Source of the DNA: CAZAMP01 sp964486455
GTDB lineage: Bacteria > Eisenbacteria > RBG-16-71-46 > CAZAMP01
Direction of reading: 5' to 3'
Assembly (NCBI GenBank): GCA_964486455.1
Contig: CAZAMP010000025.1
Location: 1 to 64,000 of the forward strand
DNA length: 64,000 bases
This document shows positions 25,265 to 34,078 of the stretch, in pieces. The stretch's first letter is position 1; each line of letters opens with the position of its first letter. Below the pieces are notes generated by a model. It was not told where the DNA came from and ran no database searches. It saw only the letters and a program-made list of their open reading frames with translations. Both the position numbers and the translations under genes were made by a program.

Positions 25265-26250
25265 CCGTCCCCCTCTCTTCGCGCCGCTTCCTCCAGCATG
25301 AGCCTGTGCTTGCCGTCCATGGCCCGGATGTCATCCCCCAGTTCGTGTTCGACCCGCTCGATTCGCACAATCAGACTATCCAAATCTTCCCACCGAGTCT
25401 CCCCGCTTTCCGACAGTTCGAGATGAGGCGCCAGATCCGCGAGCGAGGGCGGTAGCGAGATGGGTCCTTCACTTCCCGTCGACCATCCCGCGTCCCATTG
25501 ACCGCCCATCGGATCAGGGCTGCTGAAGAAATCGTTCTCGGCCTCGAGTCGGCGGACTTCCTCAAGGATCTCACGGTCCTCGATGAGCTCACGCTTCCAG
25601 CTATTCAGTGCCTCGAATAGCCTGCCGAGGAGATCCCGATTGTCGGCCATCAGATCGGCCTTTTCCCTCAGACTTTCGGGGGTGTCGTCGGGCTCGATGT
25701 CGAGCTCCAGGTAGAGCAGGCGACCTCGCCGCGCAAGGCGGGCACGTATCTTCTGGCGCTCGAGAACGAGCGTCTCGAACTCTTGAAAACGCGTCACACG
25801 TGCCTGCGAATCCGCCGGCTCGCGCTCGTAGGCCTCGCGCCGGAGGTCGATCTCGGGACCCAGCGCCCGAAGGAGCTTGAGCGCGTAGAATCCGTACTCC
25901 TCCGACAGGCGCCCGCGCCGGGCCTGCAGGAAATCCAACCGCCCGGAATGCTGCTCCGACTGCCTGCGGAGCTCCGAATACCGCTGCCGATCGAGCGGAC
26001 CCAGCGAGCTTTGTCGGTCGAGCCGCGAGATCTCTTCTTTGACCTCCACGGCCTGGGCGTCGACGTGGTCCCACTCCGTATCGATCGAACGCATCTCCGC
26101 ATCGATGTCGGCGAGCCGGGTACGGAAGCTATCGGCCTGCGCGTAGCTCCGCGCGTACCCGCACCGGGGGAACAACGCGAGAAGACACAGCGCTCCCGAG
26201 ACGATGAGCCATCCCGGAAAGCCGCGAATCTGTGTATTACGTAATCCCAT
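25261..26250 (-). CDS. Periplasmic coiled-coil protein
   Basis: 329 aa with an N-terminal membrane segment or uncleaved signal (GWLIVSGALCLLALF). From residue 40 on, the protein is dominated by charged heptads (RLADIDAEMRSIDTEW, VKEEISRLDRQ, RKADL-like segments), predicting a long coiled coil broken by a Gly/Ser/Pro patch near 255-275. Its start lies 14 bases inside the end of the sigma-54 regulator gene and its stop overlaps the barrel gene by 4 bases, so all three are translationally coupled. It is not a recognised family; a periplasmic link between inner-membrane kinase and outer-membrane barrel is conceivable. Confidence 0.65.
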   Translation of the reverse strand: MGLRNTQIRGFPGWLIVSGALCLLALFPRCGYARSYAQADSFRTRLADIDAEMRSIDTEWDHVDAQAVEVKEEISRLDRQSSLGPLDRQRYSELRRQSEQHSGRLDFLQARRGRLSEEYGFYALKLLRALGPEIDLRREAYEREPADSQARVTRFQEFETLVLERQKIRARLARRGRLLYLELDIEPDDTPESLREKADLMADNRDLLGRLFEALNSWKRELIEDREILEEVRRLEAENDFFSSPDPMGGQWDAGWSTGSEGPISLPPSLADLAPHLELSESGETRWEDLDSLIVRIERVEHELGDDIRAMDGKHRLMLEEAARREGDG

Positions 26251-27613
26251 ACTTCTCGAGCTTGTAGTAGAGCGCGCTTTCCTTGATTCCGAGCCGACGG
26301 GCGGCCTCCGCCTTCACCCCCTCGGCGCGCGCGAGGGCGCGCAGAATGAGCTGTCGTTCGAGTGCCTGAAGCGTCTGGTTGAGCGGAGGATCCCCATCCG
26401 GCACCGACAGGTAGCGCGTTGCCTCGGGTGAAGCCAGAACCGGCAAATCATCCGGACCGATCTCCGATCCGTCCGTAAGGACCATTGCCCGCTCCATCAC
26501 GTTTTCAAGCTCCCGAACGTTGCCCGGCCAGTGGTACGACAGCAGCACTTCCTCGGCCGCCGTGGAAAGCTCCAGCTCGGGCCGCGACTTCTGCTCACAG
26601 AGACGGTTTAGGAAGAAACGTGCCAACTCGGGAATGTCCTCCGGTCTCTCGCGAAGCGGCGGCATCTGAATCGGAATGACGTGGAGGCGATAGTAAAGAT
26701 CCTCTCGGAACCGCCCCGCCGCGACCTCCTGCTGGAGATCCCGGTTCGTGGACGTGATGATCCTGACGTCCACCTTGATCGTCTCCTCGCCACCGACGCG
26801 CTCGAAGGTCTTCTCCTGTAGAACCCGCAGGAGCTTGACCTGTGTCCCGGCCGGGACTTCCCCGACCTCGTCGAGCAGCAACGTCCCGCCGTGGGCCAGC
26901 TCGAAGCGCCCCTTGCGACGGCGCACGGCACCCGTGAACGCCCCCTTCTCGTGACCGAAAAGCTCGCTCTCAAGCACGCCCTCGGCCAGCGCGCCGCAGT
27001 TGACCGTGACGAACGGCCCCGACGGGCGGTTGCCATTGCGATGAATGGCACGGGCCACGAGCTCCTTCCCGGTACCGCTCTCCCCCGTGATGAGCACGGC
27101 GGCATCCGACGGTGCCACCTTTCGTATCTGCTTGAAGATCGCCGTCATCGCCGACGAAGATCCGACGATCTCGTCCACGTTGAATTTGCTCTCGACGACC
27201 TCTCGCAGATACTCGGCTTCGTCCTCCGCGCGCTCCCGCCGGCCGCGCTCGTCGAGCATGTCCGCGAGACGTCTGACCTTCAGCTCGAGCGCGTCCGGAC
27301 TGAACGGCTTCGTCATGTAGTCGGCCGCGCCCGCCTTCATGGCTTCGACCGCCGACTCGACGGTCCCATAGCCGGTGACCATGAGAACCTCGATGTCGGC
27401 GCGGTGCGTTTTGGCGCGTTTGAGGACCTCCAGTCCGTCGACGGGAGACATCTTCAGGTCCGTTACCACGATTCCAACGTCGTTCGCGACCAGCAGCTCG
27501 AGCGCTGTCGCACCGTCCGCCGCGTCCAGGACGTGGAAGCCCGCATCTTCAAGGGTGGCTTTCATGCCGAGCCGAAGCGTTTCATTGTCTTCAACAATCA
27601 AAATCGTCGTCAT
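26237..27613 (-). CDS. Sigma-54-dependent response regulator, NtrC family
   Basis: 458 aa. Receiver domain with phosphoacceptor D52 (VVTDLKM); AAA+ domain with Walker A GESGTGKE (177-184), GAFTGA (224-229, the sigma-54 contact loop) and LLLDEVGE; and a C-terminal Fis-type helix-turn-helix (AARRLGIKESALYYKLEKYG). All motifs are intact, so it should activate RpoN promoters after phosphorylation by the kinase encoded just upstream (4-base overlap). A near-perfect sigma-54 promoter lies elsewhere in this window at 56963-56977, but a link between them is only a guess. Confidence 0.95.
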   Translation of the reverse strand: MTTILIVEDNETLRLGMKATLEDAGFHVLDAADGATALELLVANDVGIVVTDLKMSPVDGLEVLKRAKTHRADIEVLMVTGYGTVESAVEAMKAGAADYMTKPFSPDALELKVRRLADMLDERGRRERAEDEAEYLREVVESKFNVDEIVGSSSAMTAIFKQIRKVAPSDAAVLITGESGTGKELVARAIHRNGNRPSGPFVTVNCGALAEGVLESELFGHEKGAFTGAVRRRKGRFELAHGGTLLLDEVGEVPAGTQVKLLRVLQEKTFERVGGEETIKVDVRIITSTNRDLQQEVAAGRFREDLYYRLHVIPIQMPPLRERPEDIPELARFFLNRLCEQKSRPELELSTAAEEVLLSYHWPGNVRELENVMERAMVLTDGSEIGPDDLPVLASPEATRYLSVPDGDPPLNQTLQALERQLILRALARAEGVKAEAARRLGIKESALYYKLEKYGIT

Positions 27614-29025
27614 GCTTCATCTCCAGCGCTAAGCCAATTCAGCGTCACGACCGTGCCGCCCGATGGACCGGCCTCGATCGTAAGTGTTCCGCCGTTTCGT
27701 TCGACAAGCTTCTGAGCGATGGACAAACCGAGGCCGGAGCCCTGCTGCTTCGTGCTGAAGAACGGCTCGAACACACGCGATCGTATGTCGTCGGCGATTC
27801 CGGGACCATCGTCCTCCACGCGAATCCGGACTCGACCATCCGTGCGCTCCGCGTGCACTGCCACGCGTCCACCCTGCTCCAGCGCCTGGACCGCGTTTTG
27901 GACGAGATTGATGAGCACCTGCCTGATCTGCCCGGGGTCGGCCGTGAGACGAACGTCGTCACAGTTCATTTCGAGGCGAACGCCGGCGCGGCTGATCGCG
28001 GCGTCGAGCACCTGCCCGACTTCCACAGCGATCTCCTCCACCAGAAACTCCCGGCGGTTGGGCTCTTCGGTGGGACGGGCGTACTCCAGGAAATCCTTGA
28101 TGATCCCCTCGAGATTATGAACCTCCTGGAGTATGCGGTCGACGCGTTCCTCCGCCTTGGAGTCGGGCGCGACCTCCCTCTTGAGCAACCCCGCGAAGAG
28201 CTCGATGCCGCCCAGCGGATTTCGCACCTCGTGCGCGACACCGCCCAGCATGGCGCGCAGACTTCGCTCACGTGCGTGGACCGCCTCGCGCATCCGCTCC
28301 AGTGTCCGGCCGAGGTAGCCGATTTCATCGTGGCCGGCATCCGGCACGGATGTTTCCAGGTTTCCAGCGCTGATCCGGTCGGCCGAAGCGACCAGCTTTC
28401 GGATCGGACCGACGATGGTCCGCGCCATGAAGAGAGACAGAGCGATCGATCCGGCGAGTCCGATGGCGCCGGCGAAGAGAAGGCCGTTCTTCATGCGGGA
28501 GATCGCATCGAGGAAACTCGCGCTCGCCACGATGGCGAGCGCAGCGTCAACGCGGGACTCGGCCGGGAGCGGGATGTAGGCCGCCTTGTAGATGTGACCG
28601 CCGCGCCCTGTGAAGAGGTGACCGACGACGCGTTCACCCGCGAGCACCTTGTCGACGGCCTCCTGCTCGAATTCCAGCTCGGGGTAGACCTCCCCGGCCG
28701 TCTTCTGATCGGCGTCCGCGAGGGACGCGCGGCTCCTGTCAAACACGTAAAGTCGATGCAGGCCGGACGCCGTTCGGGCCTGATCGAGCATCTGGCTCAC
28801 GGTGCGTGCGGCCCGTCCTTCGCCTCCCAGCGCGACGATCAGCTTCCGCTGGTCTTCGGAGATCCGCGACGCGACGATCGATCCGGTGGCCAGGAGCTTC
28901 TCACCCAGCTCTTCCTCCATCGCCGTCCGCATCTCTTCATAGAAGAGGACACCGCCGAGTCCGAATACGGCCAGCGCGAAAAGGCCGAACGTGAGGATCA
29001 GTCTGTTTTGGACGCTCGAGCGCAC
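27610..29025 (-). CDS. Membrane sensor histidine kinase
   Basis: 471 aa from a GTG. Two membrane segments (residues 9-29 and about 182-203) bracket a 150-residue periplasmic sensor domain. HAMP follows (ARTIVGPIRKLVASADRIS), then the dimerisation/phosphorylation domain with H265 in VAHEVRNPLGG and an HATPase with NLVQNAVQAL, VEDDGPGIADD and GSGLGLSIAQKLV. It is the partner of the sigma-54 regulator whose ATG overlaps its stop. The lipid kinase gene ends nine bases before it. Confidence 0.95.
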   Translation of the reverse strand: MRSSVQNRLILTFGLFALAVFGLGGVLFYEEMRTAMEEELGEKLLATGSIVASRISEDQRKLIVALGGEGRAARTVSQMLDQARTASGLHRLYVFDRSRASLADADQKTAGEVYPELEFEQEAVDKVLAGERVVGHLFTGRGGHIYKAAYIPLPAESRVDAALAIVASASFLDAISRMKNGLLFAGAIGLAGSIALSLFMARTIVGPIRKLVASADRISAGNLETSVPDAGHDEIGYLGRTLERMREAVHARERSLRAMLGGVAHEVRNPLGGIELFAGLLKREVAPDSKAEERVDRILQEVHNLEGIIKDFLEYARPTEEPNRREFLVEEIAVEVGQVLDAAISRAGVRLEMNCDDVRLTADPGQIRQVLINLVQNAVQALEQGGRVAVHAERTDGRVRIRVEDDGPGIADDIRSRVFEPFFSTKQQGSGLGLSIAQKLVERNGGTLTIEAGPSGGTVVTLNWLSAGDEA

Positions 29026-29034
29026 CGCCCCCCC

Positions 29035-30123
29035 CTATACCGCATCTCCGCTCTTGGACTTCGCCTCGGTCTTCTCTTCCGATTTCTCGCCGTTTCGGTG
29101 CTTCGAGAACTTTCGAACGTTCTCCTCCCAGAAGGTCCGCAGGATCTCCGCCGGCGCCTGGTTCGAACCCGTGCGGAGCTGCTCCAAGCGGCGTTCGGCC
29201 TCGGCGAGCCAGTCTTTCGGGAGAAGCAGCGGTTTATGCTTCGGCACAACCAGCGGAAGCGCGCCGGGAAGTAACTCGATCTTGAAATAGGATCGAGCGT
29301 CGAACACGTCGCCGTCGATCTGGACCGACATCGGCGGCTGAATCCAGACTTCCACCTTGCGCGTTCGGTAGAAGACCGCGTTTCGCGTGCGCCGCCAGCG
29401 GGCTGTGGCCGCGAATCCGACGAGCTTCAGGAATTCCCAGAGGTTCGCGAACTGCAGAACGGCCACGTCGAGCCAGCCGTCGTCCACTGAGGAATCCGGA
29501 ACGATATCGACCTGCCCCAGCGTCTCACCGCAGTTGGCGAAGACGACGCCCTTCGCCCGATGAAGCACGGTCCGGCCGTCGTCGAGACGCATCTCCACCT
29601 GCACGCCGGAGCGGGCAAGGTTGCGGATCAGCGACCAGAGGTAGGCGATCGGCCCGAGGAACCGCTTGAGCTCGCGGTCCGTGTCTCGCATCGCGTCGGT
29701 CGCGATACCGAATCCCGCCGAGAGCGCGAACGGCTCGCCATCGATGAGCGCGATGTCCATCCGGCGCGTGTCTCCCTCGTCGAGGAGCTTGACCAGCGGG
29801 CGGGGCCGAGTCGGGATCCGCCAGTAGGTCGCGATGAGATTGCCCGTGCCGGCATGGGCCAGAAGCACGGGAACGTCGCCCCCGACGAGCGGGCCGAGTG
29901 CGGAGCGGAGGGTACCGTCGCCGCCGACGATCACGACCAGGTCGCACCCGTCCGCAAGCGCTTCGCGCACCGCGAGATCGGTTGGCCGGTCCCCGTCCAC
30001 GAGGAAGTGGCGCGTCTCGATGCCGCGCTCGTCGAGCAGGCCCGCGACGGCGTCGCCAACCACCTGCCCCTTGCCTCGTCCGGCAAGCGGGTTCTTGATA
30101 ATTAGTGCTTTACGGTATCTCAT
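29035..30123 (-). CDS. Diacylglycerol/lipid kinase family protein (YegS/LCB5-like)
   Basis: 362 aa starting at the ATG at 30123 (MRYRKALIIKNPLAGRGKG); the same frame is open 234 bases further up, but that stretch is Arg/Ser-rich and runs into the divergent gene. Family motifs are NPLAGRGKG (nucleotide-binding loop) and VIVGGDGTLRSALGPL. A lysine/glutamate-rich tail of about 20 residues ends the protein. The family phosphorylates diacylglycerol, sphingoid bases or related lipids with ATP. First gene of the operon with the two-component system, which may hint at envelope lipid homeostasis. Confidence 0.85.
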   Translation of the reverse strand: MRYRKALIIKNPLAGRGKGQVVGDAVAGLLDERGIETRHFLVDGDRPTDLAVREALADGCDLVVIVGGDGTLRSALGPLVGGDVPVLLAHAGTGNLIATYWRIPTRPRPLVKLLDEGDTRRMDIALIDGEPFALSAGFGIATDAMRDTDRELKRFLGPIAYLWSLIRNLARSGVQVEMRLDDGRTVLHRAKGVVFANCGETLGQVDIVPDSSVDDGWLDVAVLQFANLWEFLKLVGFAATARWRRTRNAVFYRTRKVEVWIQPPMSVQIDGDVFDARSYFKIELLPGALPLVVPKHKPLLLPKDWLAEAERRLEQLRTGSNQAPAEILRTFWEENVRKFSKHRNGEKSEEKTEAKSKSGDAV

Positions 30124-30236
30124 ACCACCGCCGCAGCGTTTCGTGGAAATCTGGTGAATGGTATACTGCCCGCGTTCTCTCTGCATCTCTTTCCATGAAC
30201 ATAGGTTGTGAAGGCCGCCACCCGGAGGATTGACCC

Positions 30237-31202
30237 GTGCGCTACCGAAATCTGGGCCATAGCGGACTGAAGGTGAGCGAGGTCGGTCTCGGTTCGTGGC
30301 TGACCTTCGGACGGTCCGTCGACCAGAAGACGACGACCGCCTGCGTTCACAGGGCATTCGATTTGGGGGTGATTTTCTTCGATACCGCCGACATCTATGC
30401 CCGGGGGCGCGGCGAGACCGCCATGGGGCGGGCGCTCAAGGACTTCCGCCGCTCGGACTATGTGCTCGCCACGAAGGTGTTTTGGCCGATGTCGGAGAAC
30501 CCGAACGACGCCGGGCTCTCGAGAAAGCACATCATCGAGTCGTGCGAGGCGAGCCTCAAGCGCTGTGGGGTCGACTATTTCGACCTCTACCAATGCCACC
30601 GCTTCGATCCGCACGTCCCGCTCGATGAGGTCGTCCGCGCGATGGACCAGCTCATCCGTGACGGGAAAGTGCTCTACTGGGGGGTCAGCGTATGGTCCGC
30701 CCAGCAGATCGAACACGCGGTAGGAATCGCCGACCGCTTCCTGGCCTATCGACCCATATCGAACCAACCCCCGTACAACCTGCTTCAGCGGGAGATCGAG
30801 GCGGAGGTCATTCCGACCTCCAAGCGGGTGGGTCTGGGTCAGGTGGTGTTCAGCCCGTTGGCGGAAGGCGTGCTCACCGGAAAGTACGCGGGCGGAAAGG
30901 TACCCAAGGGGTCGCGGGCGGACGATCCGAAGACGCGGCAGTTCATGGAGCCCCATCTGAACGATGAGACGTTCGAGAGAGTCGAGCGCCTCGGCGAGAT
31001 CGCCGGAGGCCTGGGGCTCACACCCGCGGCGCTCGCCCTGGCGTGGTGCCTGCGTGACGACGACGTGGCCAGCGTGATCGCGGGCGCCACGCGCGTCGAG
31101 CACGTGGAAGAAAACGTCAACGGGAGTGGGGTCGAGATACCGGCCGATGTGATGGCCGAGCTGGATACACTCTTCCCTGCAATCGGAGTGACAGACTCGT
31201 GA
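30237..31202 (+). CDS. Aldo/keto reductase
   Basis: 321 aa from GTG with GGAGG upstream. It has the AKR tetrad: Asp and Tyr in FFDTADIYARGRGE, Lys in LATKVFW and His in YQCHRFDP. The length and the segment YWGVSVWSAQQI resemble the potassium-channel beta-subunit/YghZ branch (AKR6/AKR14). It is an NADPH-dependent carbonyl reductase of unknown substrate. Its stop overlaps the lipB start (GTGA), and it is divergent from the lipid kinase; the 113-base gap contains a TATACT (-10-like) at 30162-30167. Confidence 0.9.
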   Translation: MRYRNLGHSGLKVSEVGLGSWLTFGRSVDQKTTTACVHRAFDLGVIFFDTADIYARGRGETAMGRALKDFRRSDYVLATKVFWPMSENPNDAGLSRKHIIESCEASLKRCGVDYFDLYQCHRFDPHVPLDEVVRAMDQLIRDGKVLYWGVSVWSAQQIEHAVGIADRFLAYRPISNQPPYNLLQREIEAEVIPTSKRVGLGQVVFSPLAEGVLTGKYAGGKVPKGSRADDPKTRQFMEPHLNDETFERVERLGEIAGGLGLTPAALALAWCLRDDDVASVIAGATRVEHVEENVNGSGVEIPADVMAELDTLFPAIGVTDS

Positions 31203-31891
31203 TCGATTCGTCTTTGACCACGCGCGCGTGCGAGGTCGGCTGGCTGGGCCGCATCGCGTACGCCGATGGGATCGCCATCCAGGAGGAACGGGTCGCGGCA
31301 CGCCAACGCGGCGCGTCACCCGACACGCTCCTGCTTCTGGAGCACCCGCACGTCATCACGACGGGGAAACGCGGCAGCTTCGCGAACCTGGTCGCGGACG
31401 AGGAGCTCCTGCGCCGTCGCGGCGTGACCGTTCATCGAACCGGGCGGGGCGGTGATGTCACCTACCACGGTCCCGGGCAGCTCGTGGGCTACCCGATCGT
31501 GAGCATCCGTGAGGAGCGGCGTGGGGCGCGCCGCTACGTGCACGATTTGGAAGAAGCGCTCATCAGGGCGCTCGCCGGCTTCGGGCTCGCCGCCGACCGG
31601 CGCGAAGGCAAAACCGGCGTTTGGATCGGATCTGAGAAGATCGCCGCGATCGGCGTCCAGATCTCCAGCGGTATCACATCTCACGGCTTCGCCCTGAACG
31701 TCTCAACGGATTTGAGCTACTTCGATCTCATCGTGCCGTGCGGGATCCGCGACGCCGGGGTGACATCGATGAGCCGGGCTCTGGGCCGTTCGGTGGAGGT
31801 GGCCGACTTCCTGACCGCCGTCGCCGAGTCGTTCGGTGAGGTTTTCTCACGAAGGATGAAATGGACAACAGCCGTTCCGACGACACACTAG
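31199..31891 (+). CDS. lipB: Octanoyl-[ACP]:protein octanoyltransferase LipB
   Basis: 230 aa. Conserved features are RGGDVTYHGPGQLVGYPI, the catalytic Lys in SEKIAAIGVQ and the catalytic Cys in LIVPCGIRD. It transfers octanoyl groups from ACP to lipoyl domains, the first step of lipoate biosynthesis. The GTG start overlaps the previous stop by 4 bases, and its last 31 bases overlap lipA, so the three genes form one transcription unit. Confidence 0.95.
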   Translation: MIDSSLTTRACEVGWLGRIAYADGIAIQEERVAARQRGASPDTLLLLEHPHVITTGKRGSFANLVADEELLRRRGVTVHRTGRGGDVTYHGPGQLVGYPIVSIREERRGARRYVHDLEEALIRALAGFGLAADRREGKTGVWIGSEKIAAIGVQISSGITSHGFALNVSTDLSYFDLIVPCGIRDAGVTSMSRALGRSVEVADFLTAVAESFGEVFSRRMKWTTAVPTTH

Positions 31892-32880
31892 ACCGCACGG
31901 CGGGCCACGCGCCGGCGGACACCACTCGCGCGCGCGTCCGCTTCCGTCCCCGGGCAACCGATCCGCATCGAGGGCGGCTCAGCGAGCGACATGCCGGATT
32001 GGGTGAACGTCCCGAGTGGATACGTGTTCGGCTCAGCTCCAAGCCGCACTACTACAGCCTTCGCGGGCTTGTGAACGATCTCAAACTCCACACGGTCTGT
32101 CAGGAAGCACGCTGCCCGAACATCACCGAGTGCTGGGAGAGCGGAACGGCGACGTTCATGATCCTGGGCGATAACTGCACGCGTCGTTGCGGTTTCTGCG
32201 CCGTGAGCAAGCTCACGCCCCGTCCGGTCGATCCGGAGGAACCGCGACACGTCGGCGAGGCGGTGAAGTCGCTGGGGCTCCGCCACGCCGTGGTGACGTC
32301 AGTCAACCGTGACGATCTTTCGGACGGGGGCGCCGCCCACTTCGCGGAGACGATCGCGGCGATCCGAGACCTGAATCCGGGATGCAGTGTCGAGGTTCTG
32401 GTGCCTGATTTCGAGGGAAGTGGTGACGCCATCGATACGGTGCTGGCGGCCCGGCCGGACGTGCTCAATCACAACGTCGAGACGGTGCCGAGTCTCTACC
32501 GGACCGTGCGGCCGCAGGCGCGCTACGCCACGAGTCTCGGGCTTCTCTCCCGCGCGGACCGCTTCCGCCGAGGGAACGGCGTCGAGATGGTGACCAAGAG
32601 CGGCCTCATGGTCGGCCTGGGAGAGACGATGGAGGAGATCTCGCAGGTCATGCGCGACCTACGCGCCATCGAATGCGACGTCCTCACGATCGGGCAGTAT
32701 CTCTCGCCGTCGCTCAAGCACCTCCCGGTCCGCCGATGGGTGACGCCGGAGGAGTTCGATGCGCTTCGCGACGAGGGGATTGCCCTCGGCTTCCGGCACG
32801 TCGAGAGCGGCCCGTTCGTTCGGAGTTCCTACCACGCCCACCGGCACGTGGGGCACAAAGACGCGGCCGACGGGCACTGA
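31861..32880 (+). CDS. lipA: Lipoyl synthase LipA (radical SAM)
   Basis: 339 aa. It carries the auxiliary cluster motif (CQEARCPNITEC), the radical-SAM motif CTRRCGFC and the C-terminal RSSYHA that ligates the auxiliary cluster. It inserts two sulfurs into the octanoyl chain made by LipB. The N-terminal 50 residues before RPEWIRVRL are a basic, low-complexity extension that overlaps the lipB end; a start nearer residue 25 to 45 cannot be excluded. The stop is 4 bases from the convergent aminotransferase gene. Confidence 0.96.
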   Translation: MDNSRSDDTLDRTAGHAPADTTRARVRFRPRATDPHRGRLSERHAGLGERPEWIRVRLSSKPHYYSLRGLVNDLKLHTVCQEARCPNITECWESGTATFMILGDNCTRRCGFCAVSKLTPRPVDPEEPRHVGEAVKSLGLRHAVVTSVNRDDLSDGGAAHFAETIAAIRDLNPGCSVEVLVPDFEGSGDAIDTVLAARPDVLNHNVETVPSLYRTVRPQARYATSLGLLSRADRFRRGNGVEMVTKSGLMVGLGETMEEISQVMRDLRAIECDVLTIGQYLSPSLKHLPVRRWVTPEEFDALRDEGIALGFRHVESGPFVRSSYHAHRHVGHKDAADGH

Positions 32881-32884
32881 CCCG

Positions 32885-34078
32885 CTACCGCTTGAGCCCC
32901 GCCACCGCGGCCTTGATCCGCTTGAGCCCCTCTTCCAACCGATCGAGCGAGGCCGCGTACGAGATCCGGATGAAACCCGGCGCTCCGAAGGCCCCGCCGG
33001 GCACCGTCGCGACGTGGCCTTCCTCGAGGAGATACTGTGAGAGATCCATGTCGCTGCCGATCTCGCGATCGCCTAGGCGCGTTCCGAGCGAGGCGCCGAC
33101 GTTCGGAAACGTGTAGAACGCGCCCTGCGGCTTCACGCAGCTCCATCCCGGGATCTCGGTAAGCGCCTTGAGCACGAAAGCGCGCCGCTTCCAGAACTCG
33201 TCGACCATCGCATCGATGCCGTCCTGCGGGCCCGTGAGACCCGCTAGGCTCGCCCATTGCGAGATCGAGGACGCGTTCGACGTGCTGTGGCTCTGCACGA
33301 CGCTCATCGCCTTGATCACCTCCTTGGGCGCGGCGGCATACCCGATCCGCCAACCGGTCATCGAGTACGCCTTGGAGACGCCACTGATCACGACGGTGCG
33401 GTTGCGGACTTCGTCACCGAGCGAAGCGAAGGAAACGAACTCGTGACCGTCGTAGACGAGCTTCTCGTAGATCTCGTCGGTGACGACGACCAGATCGGCC
33501 TCGACCGCAACCTGCGCGATCGCTTCCAGCTCATCGCGTGAATAGGAGGCGCCGGTGGGATTGCACGGGTTGTTGATGAAGAGCATCTTGCTCTTGGGGG
33601 TCAGGGCCGTGCGGAGCGCGTCCGCGGAGAGCCGAAAGCCGCTCTCCTCACCCGCCGATACGTACACGGGCTTGGCGCCGGCCAGGTTCACCATCGCGGG
33701 ATACGACACCCAGTACGGGGCCGGAATGATCGCCTCGTCTCCGGCGGCCAGAAGCGCCATGCACGCGTTGAAGAGACACTGCTTGGCGCCGGTGGAGACG
33801 ATGATTTCCGACGGTTCGTACTCCAGACCGTTTTCGGTCCGGTATTTCTGGCAGATCGCCTCCCGGAGCTGTTGAATGCCCGGATTCATCGTGTAGGTCG
33901 TGTGACCGTCATCGATCGCCTTCTTTGCCGCTTCACCGATGTGCGATGGAGTCGCGAAGTCCGGCTCCCCGACGCTCAAGTCGACGATATCGATGCCGTC
34001 GGCCCGCATGCGTTTCGCGGCCGTGCTCATGTGTAGCGTGGCGGACATGCCGACGCGGCCGATGCGTTCTGCGATCAT
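32885..34078 (-). CDS. Class I aspartate-type aminotransferase
   Basis: 397 aa. PLP-dependent fold type I with NNPCNPTG, DEIYEKLVYDG and the Schiff-base lysine in SGVSKAYSMTGWRIGY; the final Arg motif is FIRISYA. It is closest to the AspC/AatA Igamma branch, which handles aspartate and in some members prephenate, fitting loosely with the nearby tyrosine gene but not proven. It overlaps the MscS gene stop by 4 bases. Confidence 0.92.
   Translation of the reverse strand: MIAERIGRVGMSATLHMSTAAKRMRADGIDIVDLSVGEPDFATPSHIGEAAKKAIDDGHTTYTMNPGIQQLREAICQKYRTENGLEYEPSEIIVSTGAKQCLFNACMALLAAGDEAIIPAPYWVSYPAMVNLAGAKPVYVSAGEESGFRLSADALRTALTPKSKMLFINNPCNPTGASYSRDELEAIAQVAVEADLVVVTDEIYEKLVYDGHEFVSFASLGDEVRNRTVVISGVSKAYSMTGWRIGYAAAPKEVIKAMSVVQSHSTSNASSISQWASLAGLTGPQDGIDAMVDEFWKRRAFVLKALTEIPGWSCVKPQGAFYTFPNVGASLGTRLGDREIGSDMDLSQYLLEEGHVATVPGGAFGAPGFIRISYAASLDRLEEGLKRIKAAVAGLKR

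Noticed and set aside
30124..30357. Upstream extension of the lipid kinase frame by 78 codons
   Set aside because: The stretch is Arg/Ser-rich, covers the divergent promoter region and overlaps the start of the aldo/keto reductase; the family N-terminus begins at the ATG at 30123.
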